From Amblyornis subalaris (taxonomy: Eukaryota; Chordata; Aves; Passeriformes; Ptilonorhynchidae), in contig JACAXG010000028.1 in the NCBI GenBank assembly GCA_018881555.1, positions 1,088,006 to 1,152,005 of the forward strand: a stretch of 64,000 nucleotides of DNA. Reading direction: 5' to 3'. Under the pieces are notes generated by a model that was not told the origin of the DNA, made no database searches, and was given only the letters and a program-made list of their open reading frames with translations. A program made the position numbers and the translations under genes. This document shows, piece after piece, positions 52,940 to 64,000 of the stretch (positions are counted from its first letter, which is position 1; the number at the start of each line of letters is the position of its first letter).

Positions 52940-53045
52940 TCACAGAATCCTGGAATGGTTTGGCGTGGAAGGGATCTTAAAGATCACCCAGTCCCACCCC
53001 TGCCATGGGCAGGGAACCGCTGGCCATGCTGAAGTTTGCCCACAG
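52940..53045 (-). mobile_element. CR1 fragment in TRAF7 intron 1
   Basis: ATCACAGAATCCTGGAATGG and GGAAGGGATCTTAAAGATCA, then CCATGGGCAGGGA. Confidence 0.9.
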
Positions 53046-54284
53046 GAGGGGTCTGGTGGGACCCGCACAGAACCCCACGGGTCTGCCCTCCCTCCCCTCA
53101 GCCCCAGAGCACGCACAGGCCTTTGGCTATTCCCAATACTCTGTAAAAGATCCATACAACCAACCTCAAAACCAAGACTTTGAGGGGGGACATGGCATGA
53201 GGGGAAGAGATGGAGTACCCCTTGCCTCACAAACATCCCGTAACTGCCTGGTCCCGATCAGGAGCCGGTTCCTGGTGCAAGAACCACGCCTTGGCACTGC
53301 TGGGGTTTGTGCTCCGGGAGAGCCACGGGCACGGCCCTGGCTCCTGCAGGGAGGTGTGACACGGCAGGGAGTGGCTGACAGCCACAACGTCCCCCACGGC
53401 ACAGCGGCACCTTGCCGAGACACCGGCAACAGTCTCCGCCTCACACAGTCTGTGGGGCTCAGGGACCTGTCCTACACCTGCTGGGTCTTCCTTGACCCCT
53501 CTCTGTCCACTGAAGCTCTCTCCAAGGTTATTCACCCTCAAGGAAACTGCTGGGCTGGCAAAATCATCCCACAGCAGGAGTGTTTGCCAGGGGGAAAGGC
53601 AGGCTCAGGTTCTCCTGCCCTGGCTGGAACAGCCTCTGGGTGACGTGAACTTCCTTATCTCCCAGCCTGGGTACTTACGGCACAAGACACGAGCTTCTGT
53701 TCCTCTTACAACACTGTACTCAGAACGAGAAGGGTTACACATCCTTGGGAGTGTTGGCACACTCCCAGGGAAACACTCCAACAAAAGCTCCGACAGCTCC
53801 ACGGGACAAGGGCAAGGCACCCAGAGCACGGGGTGGGTTCGTGGGCTAATTAACTATTCTGTGACTATCAGCACGTCAGGGTGACGAGGACTATCAGCAT
53901 CTGGTCTGACCTGTACCACACAGGCTGTAAGAATGCAGAGCTGCAGCAGATCCCTGAGACAGGCACCTCTCCAGTCGGGCACCGGACAGGAAGCAGGAGG
54001 TGGAGCCCATTGGTCACTCCCCAGCTTAGGGGAGACCAGGCTGGGGTTCCCCAAGCACCACTGCTGAGTCAGCCTGTTCCAGCTCCCAGGGGAAGATGCT
54101 AAACAGAAACAAGCAGTGAAATCACCACGTTTGCAGGTGACACTCAGCTCTTCTCAGCAGTCAATAGCACCTTGGTGGTGAAGAACCTGTGAAAAACCCC
54201 ACAAAACTAAGGAGACAAAGAGGTTGCAGCTGAGCGAAAAGCTCCATAGAATGGAGATAAATATCAGGCAATGCATCTAGGGAA

Positions 54285-54347
54285 CATCTGGATGAGCTTT
54301 AAGGTCCTTTCCAACCCAAACCATTCCAGGATTCCATGATTTTCACA
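54285..54347 (+). mobile_element. CR1 fragment in TRAF7 intron 1
   Basis: Short 3' end: TTTAAGGTCCTTTCCAACCC then CCATTCCAGGATTCCATGAT. Confidence 0.85.
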
Positions 54348-57300
54348 ACTGCTGAAGACAGAGCTGATGCTCTGACCCAGCAGGACATTTCTTACAGTCT
54401 TTAGATGTGCAATCAGTGCAGGAAGGACATAAAACATGAACAGAAGTTCAGCCTTTCTGACAGAATGTGGCACCTCTGGCTCTGGAACAGAGGAACAGAG
54501 TCTTTTTACTGTCTGTAAGTTTTTCTTCTAAGTCATACAAGCTTTTCTGAGTGTCTTACAGTGAGACCATAATTGTACTGAGCCGTCATCAACAAAAATA
54601 AAAGTGATATTTTTAATTGCTGCTACTTTTACCAGGGCTTCAACTGACTGCAGGACTGTGAGAACCCATTCAACAGCTGTTTGAACACTGCCATGCCTTT
54701 GAACAAATGGAGTTCAGAAAGGAAAATCCTTTCATATGGTGCTTTTCCTAAAGGATAATGACTCCTTGGGATAGAAGAATTTTTGCAATACTTCATGTTA
54801 AAACTTGAATCTGTAACTTTCAAATGCTTCCATAGCTAGATCAAAAGTGGTTGCTCTGGTGCAATGAAGCACCTCAATTTTCCCAGAAAAATAAAATGAA
54901 GTTAGAACAGAGGCCGATGTTCAGTGGTGTTCCATGACACAAAAGCTACATTTGAAGCTTTACTTCCATTTCAGGTAACCTGGAAGGACCCACCTACAAC
55001 ACTATTTTTGTTATGCAGCCCAGGGCTCAACAGCTCTGACCCTGCAACCGAAATTGTCTTGTCTGGGCTGAGCACCTCCACAGTCACTGCTGGGCAGCCA
55101 GGAACAGGCACATTCAGAGCTCTGCCACACAAGGACCTTAATCAAAAGGTGCTTTAAAAGTTGGCTCTGCCACTGCAGAGCTGCGTGCTGTGCCTCTCAC
55201 AGCTTGTGCTCTTCCACATCCTCCCTCAAAGAACAGACCCCTTCCGAGAACATCACATTGCTAAATTCTGGATTTGGTTGAGGAAAAGGAATAAAACCCC
55301 AACCAAGCCCCCAAACCAAAAATGTCCTCCCCCTTCCAGGCAAAAATCTCAATTCTGCTGCAGTTGCTTGGGAGGGAATGGCCATCTCTGTGCAAGGCAG
55401 ATCCTGAGGAAAGATATCACACTTCAGAGGCTGAGAACAGTCACCTACACCACTCACACCACAACTGGTGCTAACTGGTGCTCACTGGTGCTCCTCAGAC
55501 CGGCTCGACAGAGAACAAGTGGCTGCCAAGACCCCACAGGGTCCTGTGGGCTGGCTCAGCTCTGCTGCTGGTCTCCCTGCTGCAAATCTGGTAGATAGAG
55601 GGGCTTGCAACTCATCTAAAAACCCTTGAAGATGTGGCAGGTCAGCAGCAAAGCCTGGGGGATGGAGAAATCCAGCCTCTGTTCTCCCAAGGAAGCCAGA
55701 GGAATGTTTGTCTCACCTGGATTCTCCTCTCCTGGAGCCCTGCTAGACCCAAAGCCATCAAAGCTCCTTCTCTCCTTCATTCCTCAATTCCTGTGCCATG
55801 GCTGAGGCCTTTTCCAACTGCTTTGCGTTATGGTTGGCTGCACTGCATCCTCTGGAAAGCTGTAACCACACCACCACAGTATGGGATTCTTCCAGATGAA
55901 AGTCAGAAGAAACCTGAGCCCATAAACATGACTCAAAAGGCACAAAGTAACACTTCCACCCCCTCTTCCATCCCCAACATCCTCCAGAGCTTTGACACTT
56001 CATGACACACACTCTTCCTTGCCCTCTGGATGCAACTGGAACACTTCAAAGATCCAGATGAAATGCATCATCTCCTTCAGAAAAAAAATAATCCAGCAAA
56101 TTCCAGTCACCTGCTGGTTTTTTTTGGTACAGTTTCCTTGGACTTTGCCACAGAGAACAAGCAGGAGGCACCACGTGGACACCAACACTCACCTATCAAA
56201 CTAGTGATCCTGGGAGAAACAAGCACCAAATCCTGGATTCCGAAAGAAATCAATGGATGTGGACACTTCCACCATGGCAAACCTACTGACAGCTTTGAGA
56301 CAGAAACACCATTCAGTGTCCCACAACCCCCAAACACCACGGATTCAACTCTCTCCACCAGGGTGACTCAGAATTCCAGGGGAGGCAGCGGGACACCGCC
56401 TCTCCTCACAAACTTGGCTCTTGTGCTCACAACTCTGCCGAAGGAATAGCCAGGATTTCCCACTTCTGAAACCAGCAGGACCAAGCTCAGAACACACTTG
56501 CTGGGTTGCTGCAATCCAGCATTCCACGTCCTTGCAAAGGTTGCTCTGAAGGATCATAAAAGCAGCGTAACAGAGCTCCAGCTGTTGGACAGGCCACAGG
56601 TACCCACTTCCAAACTGGATTCCAGGTACCTCCTGATCTGCACCGAGGGATGAGAACAGTTCCTCCCTCACTGCCGAAGCGGAGCAGCTTCCCAGGGAAT
56701 GCTGCCCACAGCCTGACACCCGGCACCCGGAGCAAACACTTCTCCTTGGAGGAAACTCACCCTTGGCCATCCTGGAGTGGCAGAGCCCGGCAAGATGCCC
56801 CCACCATGCCCAATTCCTGAGCTGGGGACAGGCTTTTCCTCGGCCAAAGTGCCTCTTCCGCTATGTGTGTGCGTGTGGATCGCTCCCGGTGATGTAAACA
56901 CAAAGGCATGCGGAGCAGTGGGCGATATGTAAATCCAGCTGGAAAATCCCACAGCTCAGCCAATCTCCACGCTGCTCCCAGCTTTGCCCTGGCTGCTCCG
57001 GGTTCAGTTTAGTGCAGGAAAAACAACCCTCTCTTGGCACACATGGATTTATTCCTCTGATGGGAGAAAGCTCCTGGGACAGCAGAGTCCTTCGCTCGCT
57101 TTAAGGGAAGTTTGAGTTTCTCAGCCTCTTTATAGCTCCCAAACTATTCAGAATTCTGAATAACAAACAGCAGCAGTCTTTGCTTGGAGACACAACCCAG
57201 GGAAAACCAGTTAACTAAGAATGGCCACAGAAAGGCAGAGCTGGGGAGCACGACTCACCCAAAATACAGCCACTGATGGTGGGGGGCTTCTACTGCCAGG

Positions 57301-58459
57301 ACACCCCCCTCCCACAGCTGAGGGTCCCCCAAGAACAGGCACTGCCCACTCCAGCCCCCAGGACACCTCGCTAAAAGCAGGAAGGTAACTCTGGTGAAGC
57401 TCCAAGCCCAGGCTGTGCTAAAGGCAGAGCAGGAGCAGCCTAAATGGGTAATTTGGGGTGCTGCTGTCCCGGGCTCTGTAGGCACTTGCTGAGCTCAGAG
57501 AAGGGTGACAAGTACCCCTGTGAGTAACCAGCTGCCACTGCACCCCCTGATCCAACCCACGGGCACAGGAATGTGCCTGTGTGTGCCTTGCCATGCCCAT
57601 GGCAAAGGGCACAGGCAGGGAAGGGACAGCAAAGGGAATAAAAACCGGAAGAGTTCCAACAGACTGAACGTGGCCACGTAATGCGAGTACTGGAGTCCAG
57701 GAAGGATTTTCTCTCCAGTGCCCTCCTCCTGGCACACCTGGGCTTGGCTGGGATAATCCGTGAGAAAGGCACAGTCATGCTCCAGGAAATCCCACAGTCA
57801 GGGTCAGCAGGGCCTGGAAGGTCCCTGGGAACAGGTGAACGCTCAGCCCTTGAGGTGACCGATGGCTGAACCCCACTGAGGCTGCAAAGTGCCCAGGAGC
57901 ACCCCGGGGTGCAGGGCAGAGCTGGCACAGCACCAGCACTCGGTGCTCAGCAACATCCCAGAGCCTGCAGGGATCCCTGTGGCTCTGGCAGCATCTTGGG
58001 ATTGCGGAGGCCCGGGAAGGGAAGGGCTGACTGCAGCCAGGGGACACAAACTTCCATGTGATGCTTCACACGTGGTTTAAGGTGTTGGCCCACCCTGGGA
58101 TCGCTCGGACCAGGGAACCAAACCACCTGGAAACTACGGATTCGGGCTTTTTTCTCCTTGAGTTCACTCAGTATCATGAAAATTCCCGTTTGGGGGTTAG
58201 CAGTGAAGGTGCCAGCCTTCCCTGACTGGAAACTCCCCTTTGGCTGAGGTTTGCCACCTCCACTGGGTAAGACTGAACCTCCGTCAGGGCAGTGTCACCT
58301 GCACAGAAACCAAACCCCAACGCCGGAGCTTCCTGGGTGGATTCACCCTGTCCCTTCCCTGCTTGAGACAGGGACCTGGACGGGACCCAGCAGACTGCAG
58401 ACAGTTCCCTGCTCCTGCATCTTCCTGCATGACCTTAGGAAATCCCAAATCTCCCTTGC

Positions 58460-58695
58460 CAGGGGAGGTTCAGATTGGATATCAGGAGGAATTTCTTCAT
58501 GGAAAGGGTGGTCAAGCACTGGAAGGGCCTGCCCAGGGAGGTGGTGGAGTCTCCATCCCTGGAGGTGCCCAAGGAAGGACTGGACATGACACTCAGTGCT
58601 CTGGGCTGGGGACCGGGTGGGCATCGGGCACAGCTTGGACTCCATGGTCCTGGGGGTGTTTTCCAACCTAAACAACTCTGGGATTCTGTGATCTC
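58460..58695 (+). mobile_element. CR1 fragment in TRAF7 intron 1
   Basis: About 235 bp: AGGAGGAATTTCTTCATGGA, GGTGGTGGAGTCTCCATCCC and terminal ACTCTGGGATTCTGTGAT. Confidence 0.92.
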
Positions 58696-59889
58696 ACACT
58701 ACTTTCACTCAGCAAGGGCTTTCTGGACCCATCCTTCACCCCCCAAACCGTCTCCTGCAACCCCCACCATCCTCGTTGTGGCTGGAAGCTGAAACCACCG
58801 ACAGACAAACCCTCGAGGCCAAAATGCAGAAGCTGATTAAGAGGAACCCCACTGCTTAGTACAAGCTGAAAACACACCCCTGGGGGGAAAACGCACAGGG
58901 AGGCAAAATTAGAGTGCTGAGATTGAAACAGAGTCAAAGAAATGTTGCCAAAGCAGAAAAAACAACTGCTAGGTCACAGTTCTTAACACAGGGCCAACAG
59001 CCTGGACCTGGCGGGTATGGACACACCAAAGCCAGCTCTTGTTTGGCTATGGACACACCAAACCCAGCTCTTGTAACACTCACCAGCCCCAGCTGCACAG
59101 AGTCGTTGTCTCTGACCCCAACGGACTCCAGAAGGAAGCTAAACCCAGAGGAAATCCTCCCTGCTGCCCTTCCCAGCACACCAGCTCAGGGATCAAACAG
59201 GAGCCAAGCGTCTGACAGCGACTGTCACCGGGACAGCGGCGGGAGGGGGCCGAACACAACAGCACGCTGGAAATGAGAAGAGGACGGCACAATCCACAGC
59301 TCTGCCTGCTCCAGACCTGCAAGTGTTGTGGGACACCTACGGAGACCTTCCCCCAGATATGCCATATTCTGTACATGGTGAAACCAAAGCCCAGCGAAAC
59401 GAGGTTACTGGGAGGGCAGGAGAGAACGAGCAGCAACACATGCCGCCGTGAACACGGAACGGAGCACAAAAAGAGGAAGCTAAGCAGAAAAAGACCAAGC
59501 TAAGCAGAGCCTGCGATGAGACCCGGCGAGCACACCGGGAGGCAGCGGGGGAGGTGAGCGAGACGCGGCCGGGATCACCGGTACGGAACGGGGCAGATGA
59601 TGCTCGAGGTGCTCCGAGCGCCCCAGACACAGCGCCCGGGGCCGGGGGAGGGCGGCGGGCCCGGGGCAGCCCCGGGGGCGTCCGCGGGCACCTCCCCGGC
59701 CCGCGGCCCAGCGCCCCCGGCCCAGCCCGGCCCTTCCCGTCACAGAGCCGCCCGGCGCGGCCCACCCGGCTCCCCCCGGCCCGCCCGTACCTCCCAGCGG
59801 CGGCGGCGGCCGCAGCGCCGGTGCCCGGTCCCGGCACATCGCGCCCGGGCCTGCTCCCCGCTGCCGCCCGGCCCGGAAGAGCCGCGCCC

Positions 59890-60242
59890 GGCGCTCCGCG
59901 GGACTTGTAGTCCCGTGCGCCGCCTCCCGCAGGCGCCGCGTCTCCGTTCGGACTACAACTCCCAGCTGCCCCCGCGGCCCCGGTCACTCGGGGCTACAAC
60001 CGTTGTTGCTACTGGCTCGGCCCGGCCTCCTGCGGCGGCCAATCAGACGGCGGCAACCACCGCCTCGGGCCACGCTGCGCCGCGCGGCGCCATTGGCGCG
60101 GAGCAGAGCGGCGGCCAATGAGCGCTGGGAGGGGCGGGGGCGGTGGTCACGCCAACCTCTGGCGATTGGCTGTGCCCACAGCCGTCTGACCAATAGCGGC
60201 GTCGCAGCGGCTATAAAGGCTGTGGCGCGGTTCACATACGGT
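59890..60242. promoter_or_regulatory. Bidirectional CpG-rich promoter between TRAF7 and the SNORD60 host gene
   Basis: Five CCAAT or ATTGG boxes (60039, 60092, 60115, 60165, 60190) and a GC box at 60131-60140 lie between the two divergent starts. On the TRAF7 side ACTACAACTCCCAG at 59952-59965 resembles the ZNF143/Staf-type site, and a partly palindromic related element GGGACTTGTAGTCCC sits at 59900-59914. A TATA box (TATAAA, 60212-60217) lies about 31 nt before the host-gene start. Factor names are motif-based inference. Confidence 0.7.
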
Positions 60243-60990
60243 CTTTCTAGCCAGAGGTACGGAGCGGGACGGGGCGGGTGGGGTGGGAGTGGGGCCGGTA
60301 ACGGGGATATTACCGAGGGCGGGCCGGTGATGATCCACATTTACCTTTCTGACACCTCGTCTGAGGGCGGCGGGCGGCCGCGGCCCCTGCTGAGCAGCCA
60401 CGGCTGAGGCTCGCGGAAGCCGCGGCCCGGCCGGGCTGGGCGGGCGGTCGGGCCCCCCCTCACGCGCTGCCTTCTCCCCTCAGGGCTCGGCGGGAACCGG
60501 TCGCGACGTGCGACCCGGTGGTGGCGGCGGCGTCCCGGAGCCTCCGTGCCCGAACCGCGGCTGTTCACGGAGTTCTGCTCCGGTAAAACGCGGTGTGGCC
60601 TGTTCGGCGTTCGCGGTAAGAAGGGCTGAGCCCCGTGGGGAAACGCTGCTGCTCCTGCTCTGCAACGAGGGGTCAAGGCGGCTCTTACAGCATAAAGAAG
60701 TAGCTGCAGAATGGGCTGGAGTAAACACATCACCGACTTCTGCTCTCCCACATGGCTTAGTTCAAGGTAGTATTCGAGCTCCTGTTGGTTATTCCGCGCT
60801 ACACTGTGCGGATGGAGTATTTAGATCTTTTTTCTGCTTAGCTCTGTGGCATATAACAAGCTACTCTGGCAGTTTCCCCAGCCTCATGTCCAGCCGTGTA
60901 CTTTTAAAACTCTTTACTGCTGTATTTCTGCTTTGGTTCTGTATAGGGCCACTTTTGTAGCATACAGGTGAATAAAGTTTTCAAAAACTG
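60243..60990 (+). ncRNA. SNHG19: SNHG19-type snoRNA host gene
   Basis: Spliced non-coding transcript, divergent from TRAF7 exactly as human SNHG19 is. It begins with a terminal-oligopyrimidine start (CTTTCT at 60243) 31 nt after a TATA box. Proposed exons: 60243-60256 (donor GAG|GTACGG), 60484-60615 (acceptor CCCCTCAG, donor TCGCG|GTAAGA) and 60842 to about 60990 (acceptor TTTTCTGCTTAG). AATAAA at 60971-60976 is followed by T-rich sequence. No conserved protein is coded; the longest frames are short. TOP promoters and intronic snoRNAs are the standard host-gene design. Exon 2 to 3 splicing is the least certain part. Confidence 0.75.
60320..60413 (+). ncRNA. SNORD60: SNORD60 (U60), box C/D snoRNA in host intron 1
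   Basis: Box C is GTGATGA (60327-60333), box D' CTGA (60361-60364) and terminal box D CTGA (60404-60407). Bases 60320-60325 pair with 60408-60413 in a 6-bp terminal stem with one G-U. The guide TTTCTGACACCTC (60346-60358) is complementary over 13 nt to the 28S rRNA segment GAGGTGTCAGAAA. The fifth base before box D' (C60356) faces a G, in line with U60-directed methylation of 28S Gm4340. The 3' end lies about 70 nt before the splice acceptor, the usual spacing for intronic C/D snoRNAs. Box C' is not obvious. The rRNA sequence was recalled, not searched. Confidence 0.85.
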
Positions 60991-61261
60991 GGTTTGCTTC
61001 TGTTTTTCACAATTCCCGTGGGTGACATGTAAAACCACAGACTGACTTTAAATTTTATTTGGGTACCCAGTGGAACTAAAATGTATTGAAATGTGCTGCA
61101 CGAGGAGAAAATTTCCCAATATTCAACCTCAGCTGGGTCATTCCTTGGTTCTGCTGTGTGGATCCAGATGGGTTCAAGGCTGAGCTGAACTGAGTGAGTG
61201 ACTGACTGCTGTATTTTGAGACAATCAAAACACCACTGTAGCCATGGAGATTATTAAAAAA

Positions 61262-63362
61262 TTTTATTAACAGGAATGAACCAAAAGCTGTAAACAAGAG
61301 CCAGCAGAAATGGGAAGTTGCAGGTGAGGCCGAGTGCTTGCACGTGGCTGGATGCACTGAGCAATTAACCGGAATAATTAACGCTGCACTGAGCAATCCC
61401 TGCAGCATCGCGTGGTGGCAGCAGAGGCCCATGGAAAAATCCCAAATGACCATGAGGAGCTTTGGGGCCAGGCCAGTGTGCAGGCACTGGGAAGCCAGTC
61501 CCACACTGGGAACTGGTGACTGGGAGAGAGGGGCTGAGTCTGCTCAAAGTTTAGGTCTAGACCACAACCACGGCTGTGAGGTCGCTGCTGTAGCAGATCT
61601 GCTCCCCACAGGCAGGCTGGAAGTGCTCCACAGGGAAATATTTACATCTTCCTCATTTCAAGGAGTTTTTACTGGTTTTGGTCCCATACTGAGCAGGAAG
61701 TGAGGAGTTGCCAGTTTTGTCTCCCAGAGGCCAGGCAGTGAGGGAGAAGGAAGGCAGCAGCCTGACATTAGGAATCCTAAATTTTGCCTTTGAGGAGACT
61801 CCTTGTGCCTTTGGGATGGGGCTGCTGCTGCTCCAAGGGCAGGATGAAGAAACAGAGTGGTGGAGCTGCCTGTGCCAGGCTTGGTCCTGCCCCCCACAAA
61901 ACCAAATCACTAGGATGGGGGGCATTGACAGCCACCCCTCATCCCAGAGCTCACCTGGCTGCTCCTGCGGGACTGGCAGCAGGGTTTGCCAGGAATGCAA
62001 ACATTCCTGCAGCAATGGGTTTTCCACAAGTGATCTTAAAATTTAAATCAGACAATTTTAAGATTTGTCTCTCCCTAAAATATTACTTATGAAAAAACAC
62101 AGGTTCATTTTAGGATCGTTTTTCACCCTGTGAAGCTGTAGCTGCTCGTGTTGCTGTAGCTCCCTGAGGAGTGGAGCTTGGAGCATGCAGGAACTGCAGA
62201 GGCTCCTTGTGCCCATCAGAAAGGTGGTGCTGGAGCCAAAATCCCGAGGAAAACCAAGGGCAGGGGCATCTGAGTCAGCTGCTGGGGGGGGCTGGTGCTG
62301 GCTGGAGGGCAAAGGATGGGTTATTTTACTTCATTTGAAGAGGCCACCGAGGCTCAGCACAGCGGGCACCTGCTGAGGTGTGCGTGGAGTTTTCAAAGGG
62401 AAAAATTGCCAAAGGCCAAACACTTCATCCAGATTCAAATTTGTACTTAGAAGTGCAGCTTGACAAAAAAACAGCCAAAAGCCTGACACAGACCAAAGGG
62501 GTGAGGAGGCCCTCGAAGAGAGCTGGCAGGAGTCTGCAGCCTGTGAAATCACTGCCTGCAGCTTCCCCCTAGCTCTCTGCGGTGAAAAGAAAGAGCTGCC
62601 CAAGAGAACTTTGAAGATATCAAAGCGTTGTTGCAGTCTGAAAACACCATCACACTTACAGGAAGGTATTTAGAATAAGTTGCAATACATTAGGTTTCTT
62701 CTCAAAGAACTAGAAACGGCGGAAGGAGGAGAACCAAAGCCTTTCCCGAAGGGATGAACATTCAGAGATCTCTGTACACAGCCAGGTGCGCAGGAGCTCG
62801 CTCGGACAGACAGCCAAGCTCTGTCCTTGCAGGGAACAGGAGAATCCCTCATCGTGGAAGTGTGTCCCACCTCACAGGGATGGACAGCCAGGAGAAAGCA
62901 ACTACAAAAATGGTTGCCTTAAAACACACCCTTCCTGCACGCCCCAGGCCAGGGCTTTGACAGCTGAATTCCAGGGACGCAGGGAGAGGAAAGGGGATTC
63001 AGGACATTTTTCCTACCCAGAGAACATTCAGGACTGTTTTCCTCCCGGGTGGGGAGAAGGTGTTGGTTCCCCTGCATCACACCCTGGCTCTCACTAAGGT
63101 TACAGCAGCCTCACGGGGGGGGCACAGAAGGAGACCCCAGCCCAGCCCAGCCCCTTCCCAAACACCCACCTCCCACCTGCGAGCCAGGCGGGAACGCTGG
63201 CGAGGGGAGCCGGAGCCGATGGATGCGACGGGGCTGCAGCATCCCAGAGAGCTTTTCCTGCTGCTCCTTTGCCCTGGTCTCAGCCGGCCTCGGGGCAGAC
63301 ACAGACACGACAGACAGACATGCACACACTGCCCAGGGCCTGAGTCTCTGTACGAACACGCG
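61262..63362 (-). other. RAB26: Probable RAB26 3' untranslated region
   Basis: No gene is seen between the RAB26 stop and the end of the snoRNA host gene. The first clear minus-strand AATAAA lies at about 61267-61262, suggesting a 2.1-kb 3' UTR. A further AATAAA is at about 61055. The extent is inferred only. Confidence 0.35.
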
Positions 63363-63465
63363 TTAGGACCTGCAGCAGCCCGAGCCTCGCACTTCCTTCT
63401 TCACGTAGTCGTGCAGCTTGAATTTGGGCTCGTTGGGCAGCTTCATGGACCTGTGCTTCAGCTCC
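63363..63465 (-). CDS. RAB26: RAB26, last coding exon
   Basis: Small GTPase of secretory and synaptic vesicles, linked to autophagy of vesicles (family knowledge). The exon opens after acceptor CTTTCCCAG and reads ELKHRSMKLPNEPKFKLHDY, then VKKEVRGSGCCRS and TAA at 63365-63363. This matches the RAB26 C-terminus, including the HDYVK segment and the paired cysteines that are geranylgeranylated for membrane anchoring. The G domain is coded upstream, beyond the window end. RAB26 next to SNHG19 and TRAF7 repeats the human order. Confidence 0.93.
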
Positions 63466-63597
63466 CTGGGAAAGGGAAAGGTGTTACTCTCAGGATGCTG
63501 CTTCTGGCACGGACAGGATTTTGTCTGGAATAGGGAGTTTGGACAAAGGCCTGGAGTGACAGGACACACGGAATGGCTTCCCACTGCCAGAGGGCAG

Positions 63598-63825
63598 AGT
63601 TAGATGGGATATTGGGAAGAAATTCTTCCCTCTGAGGGTGGGGAGGCCCTGGCACAGGTTGCCCCAGAGAAGCTGTGGCTGCCCCATCCCTGGAAGTGTC
63701 CAAGGCCAGGTTGGACGGGGCTTGAAGCACCCTGGGAGAGTGGAAGGTGTCCCTGCCCATGGCAGGTTGGGACTGGATGGGCTTTGAAGTCCCAACCCAA
63801 ATCATTCCGGGATTCTATAATTCCA
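63598..63825 (+). mobile_element. CR1 fragment in RAB26 last intron
   Basis: About 225 bp: TTGGGAAGAAATTCTTCCCT, CATCCCTGGAAGTGTCCAAG and terminal CATTCCGGGATTCTATAAT. Confidence 0.92.
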
Positions 63826-64000
63826 AGCTGCCTGGCCCAGCTCAATTGAACTCAGTGGCCTGGACACTTTGCTAAAGCTCCCTCAATGAGACATTTCGTA
63901 TCTCACATGAGAGGGCAAGTTCTTGCCAGCACAAGCGCTGAAGGTGGGAGCGCAGGGAGTGAGGAGGTGGGTGACAGTGCCAGCCTTGATCCCAAAGGCT

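Larger units (their letters stand above)
49594..59930 (-). other. TRAF7: TRAF7 5' untranslated exons and intron 1
   Basis: The coding-start exon has 38 nt of leader (49631-49594) after acceptor CCACAG. The noncoding first exon ends at 59791 with donor GGGAG|GTACGG and probably begins near 59930 in the CpG island; the exact start is not determinable. Intron 1 is about 10.2 kb, holds three CR1 fragments and an A-run near 50576, and shows no other gene. The leader contains two short upstream ORFs. Confidence 0.7.

Noticed and set aside
60003..60407. 134-codon open frame across the divergent promoter
   Set aside because: It spans promoter, TATA box, exon 1 and SNORD60 and is explained by CpG-island composition.

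Overview
This is nuclear DNA from a bird. At least ten truncated CR1 retroelement ends, very short introns in a GC-rich half packed with minisatellites (typical of an avian microchromosome), and vertebrate gene content all point that way. The species cannot be told. About 44 isolated single N bases are assembly marks, and all but one lie before position 20,601.

Four genes are laid out in the order of human 16p13.3, inverted as a block: CASKIN1 (+), TRAF7 (-), an SNHG19-type snoRNA host gene carrying SNORD60 (+), and the 3' end of RAB26 (-). CASKIN1 and TRAF7 are tail to tail with only about 250 bp between their predicted poly(A) sites. TRAF7 and the snoRNA host are head to head across a CpG-rich, CCAAT-rich promoter.

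1-12,892 holds no recognised exon and is probably CASKIN1 intron 1 or upstream flank: GC-rich sequence with several minisatellites, including ten CAGCTG E-boxes at a 24-25 bp period, and a set of AT-rich islands that look like candidate conserved regulatory elements. 12,893-27,706 holds CASKIN1 coding exons: six ankyrin repeats, an SH3 domain, the CASK-binding motif, two SAM domains, a long proline-rich exon and the conserved C-terminal tail. The first coding exon is missing. The most notable item is an in-frame 216-nt exon (18,459-18,674) between the SH3 exon and the CASK-binding exon. It has matching splice phase on both sides and a long CTTTT-type pyrimidine tract upstream, and I do not recall it from the reference mammalian protein. 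Two CASKIN1 introns appear to start with GC rather than GT.

29,765-59,930 is TRAF7, all 21 exons, giving a complete 670-residue RING / zinc finger / coiled-coil / WD40 E3 ligase, the same length as human. Two tiny upstream ORFs precede its start codon, one ending in an overlapping ATGA. 60,243-60,990 is the non-coding host gene with a TATA box, a pyrimidine (TOP) start and SNORD60 in intron 1. SNORD60 is identified by boxes C, D' and D, a 6-bp terminal stem and 13 nt complementary to 28S rRNA. 63,363-63,465 is the last coding exon of RAB26.

The genes share no pathway that can be read from this window: CASKIN1 is a presynaptic scaffold, TRAF7 a signalling ligase, SNORD60 guides rRNA methylation, and RAB26 is a vesicle GTPase. 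Their linkage is conserved synteny, not an operon-like system.
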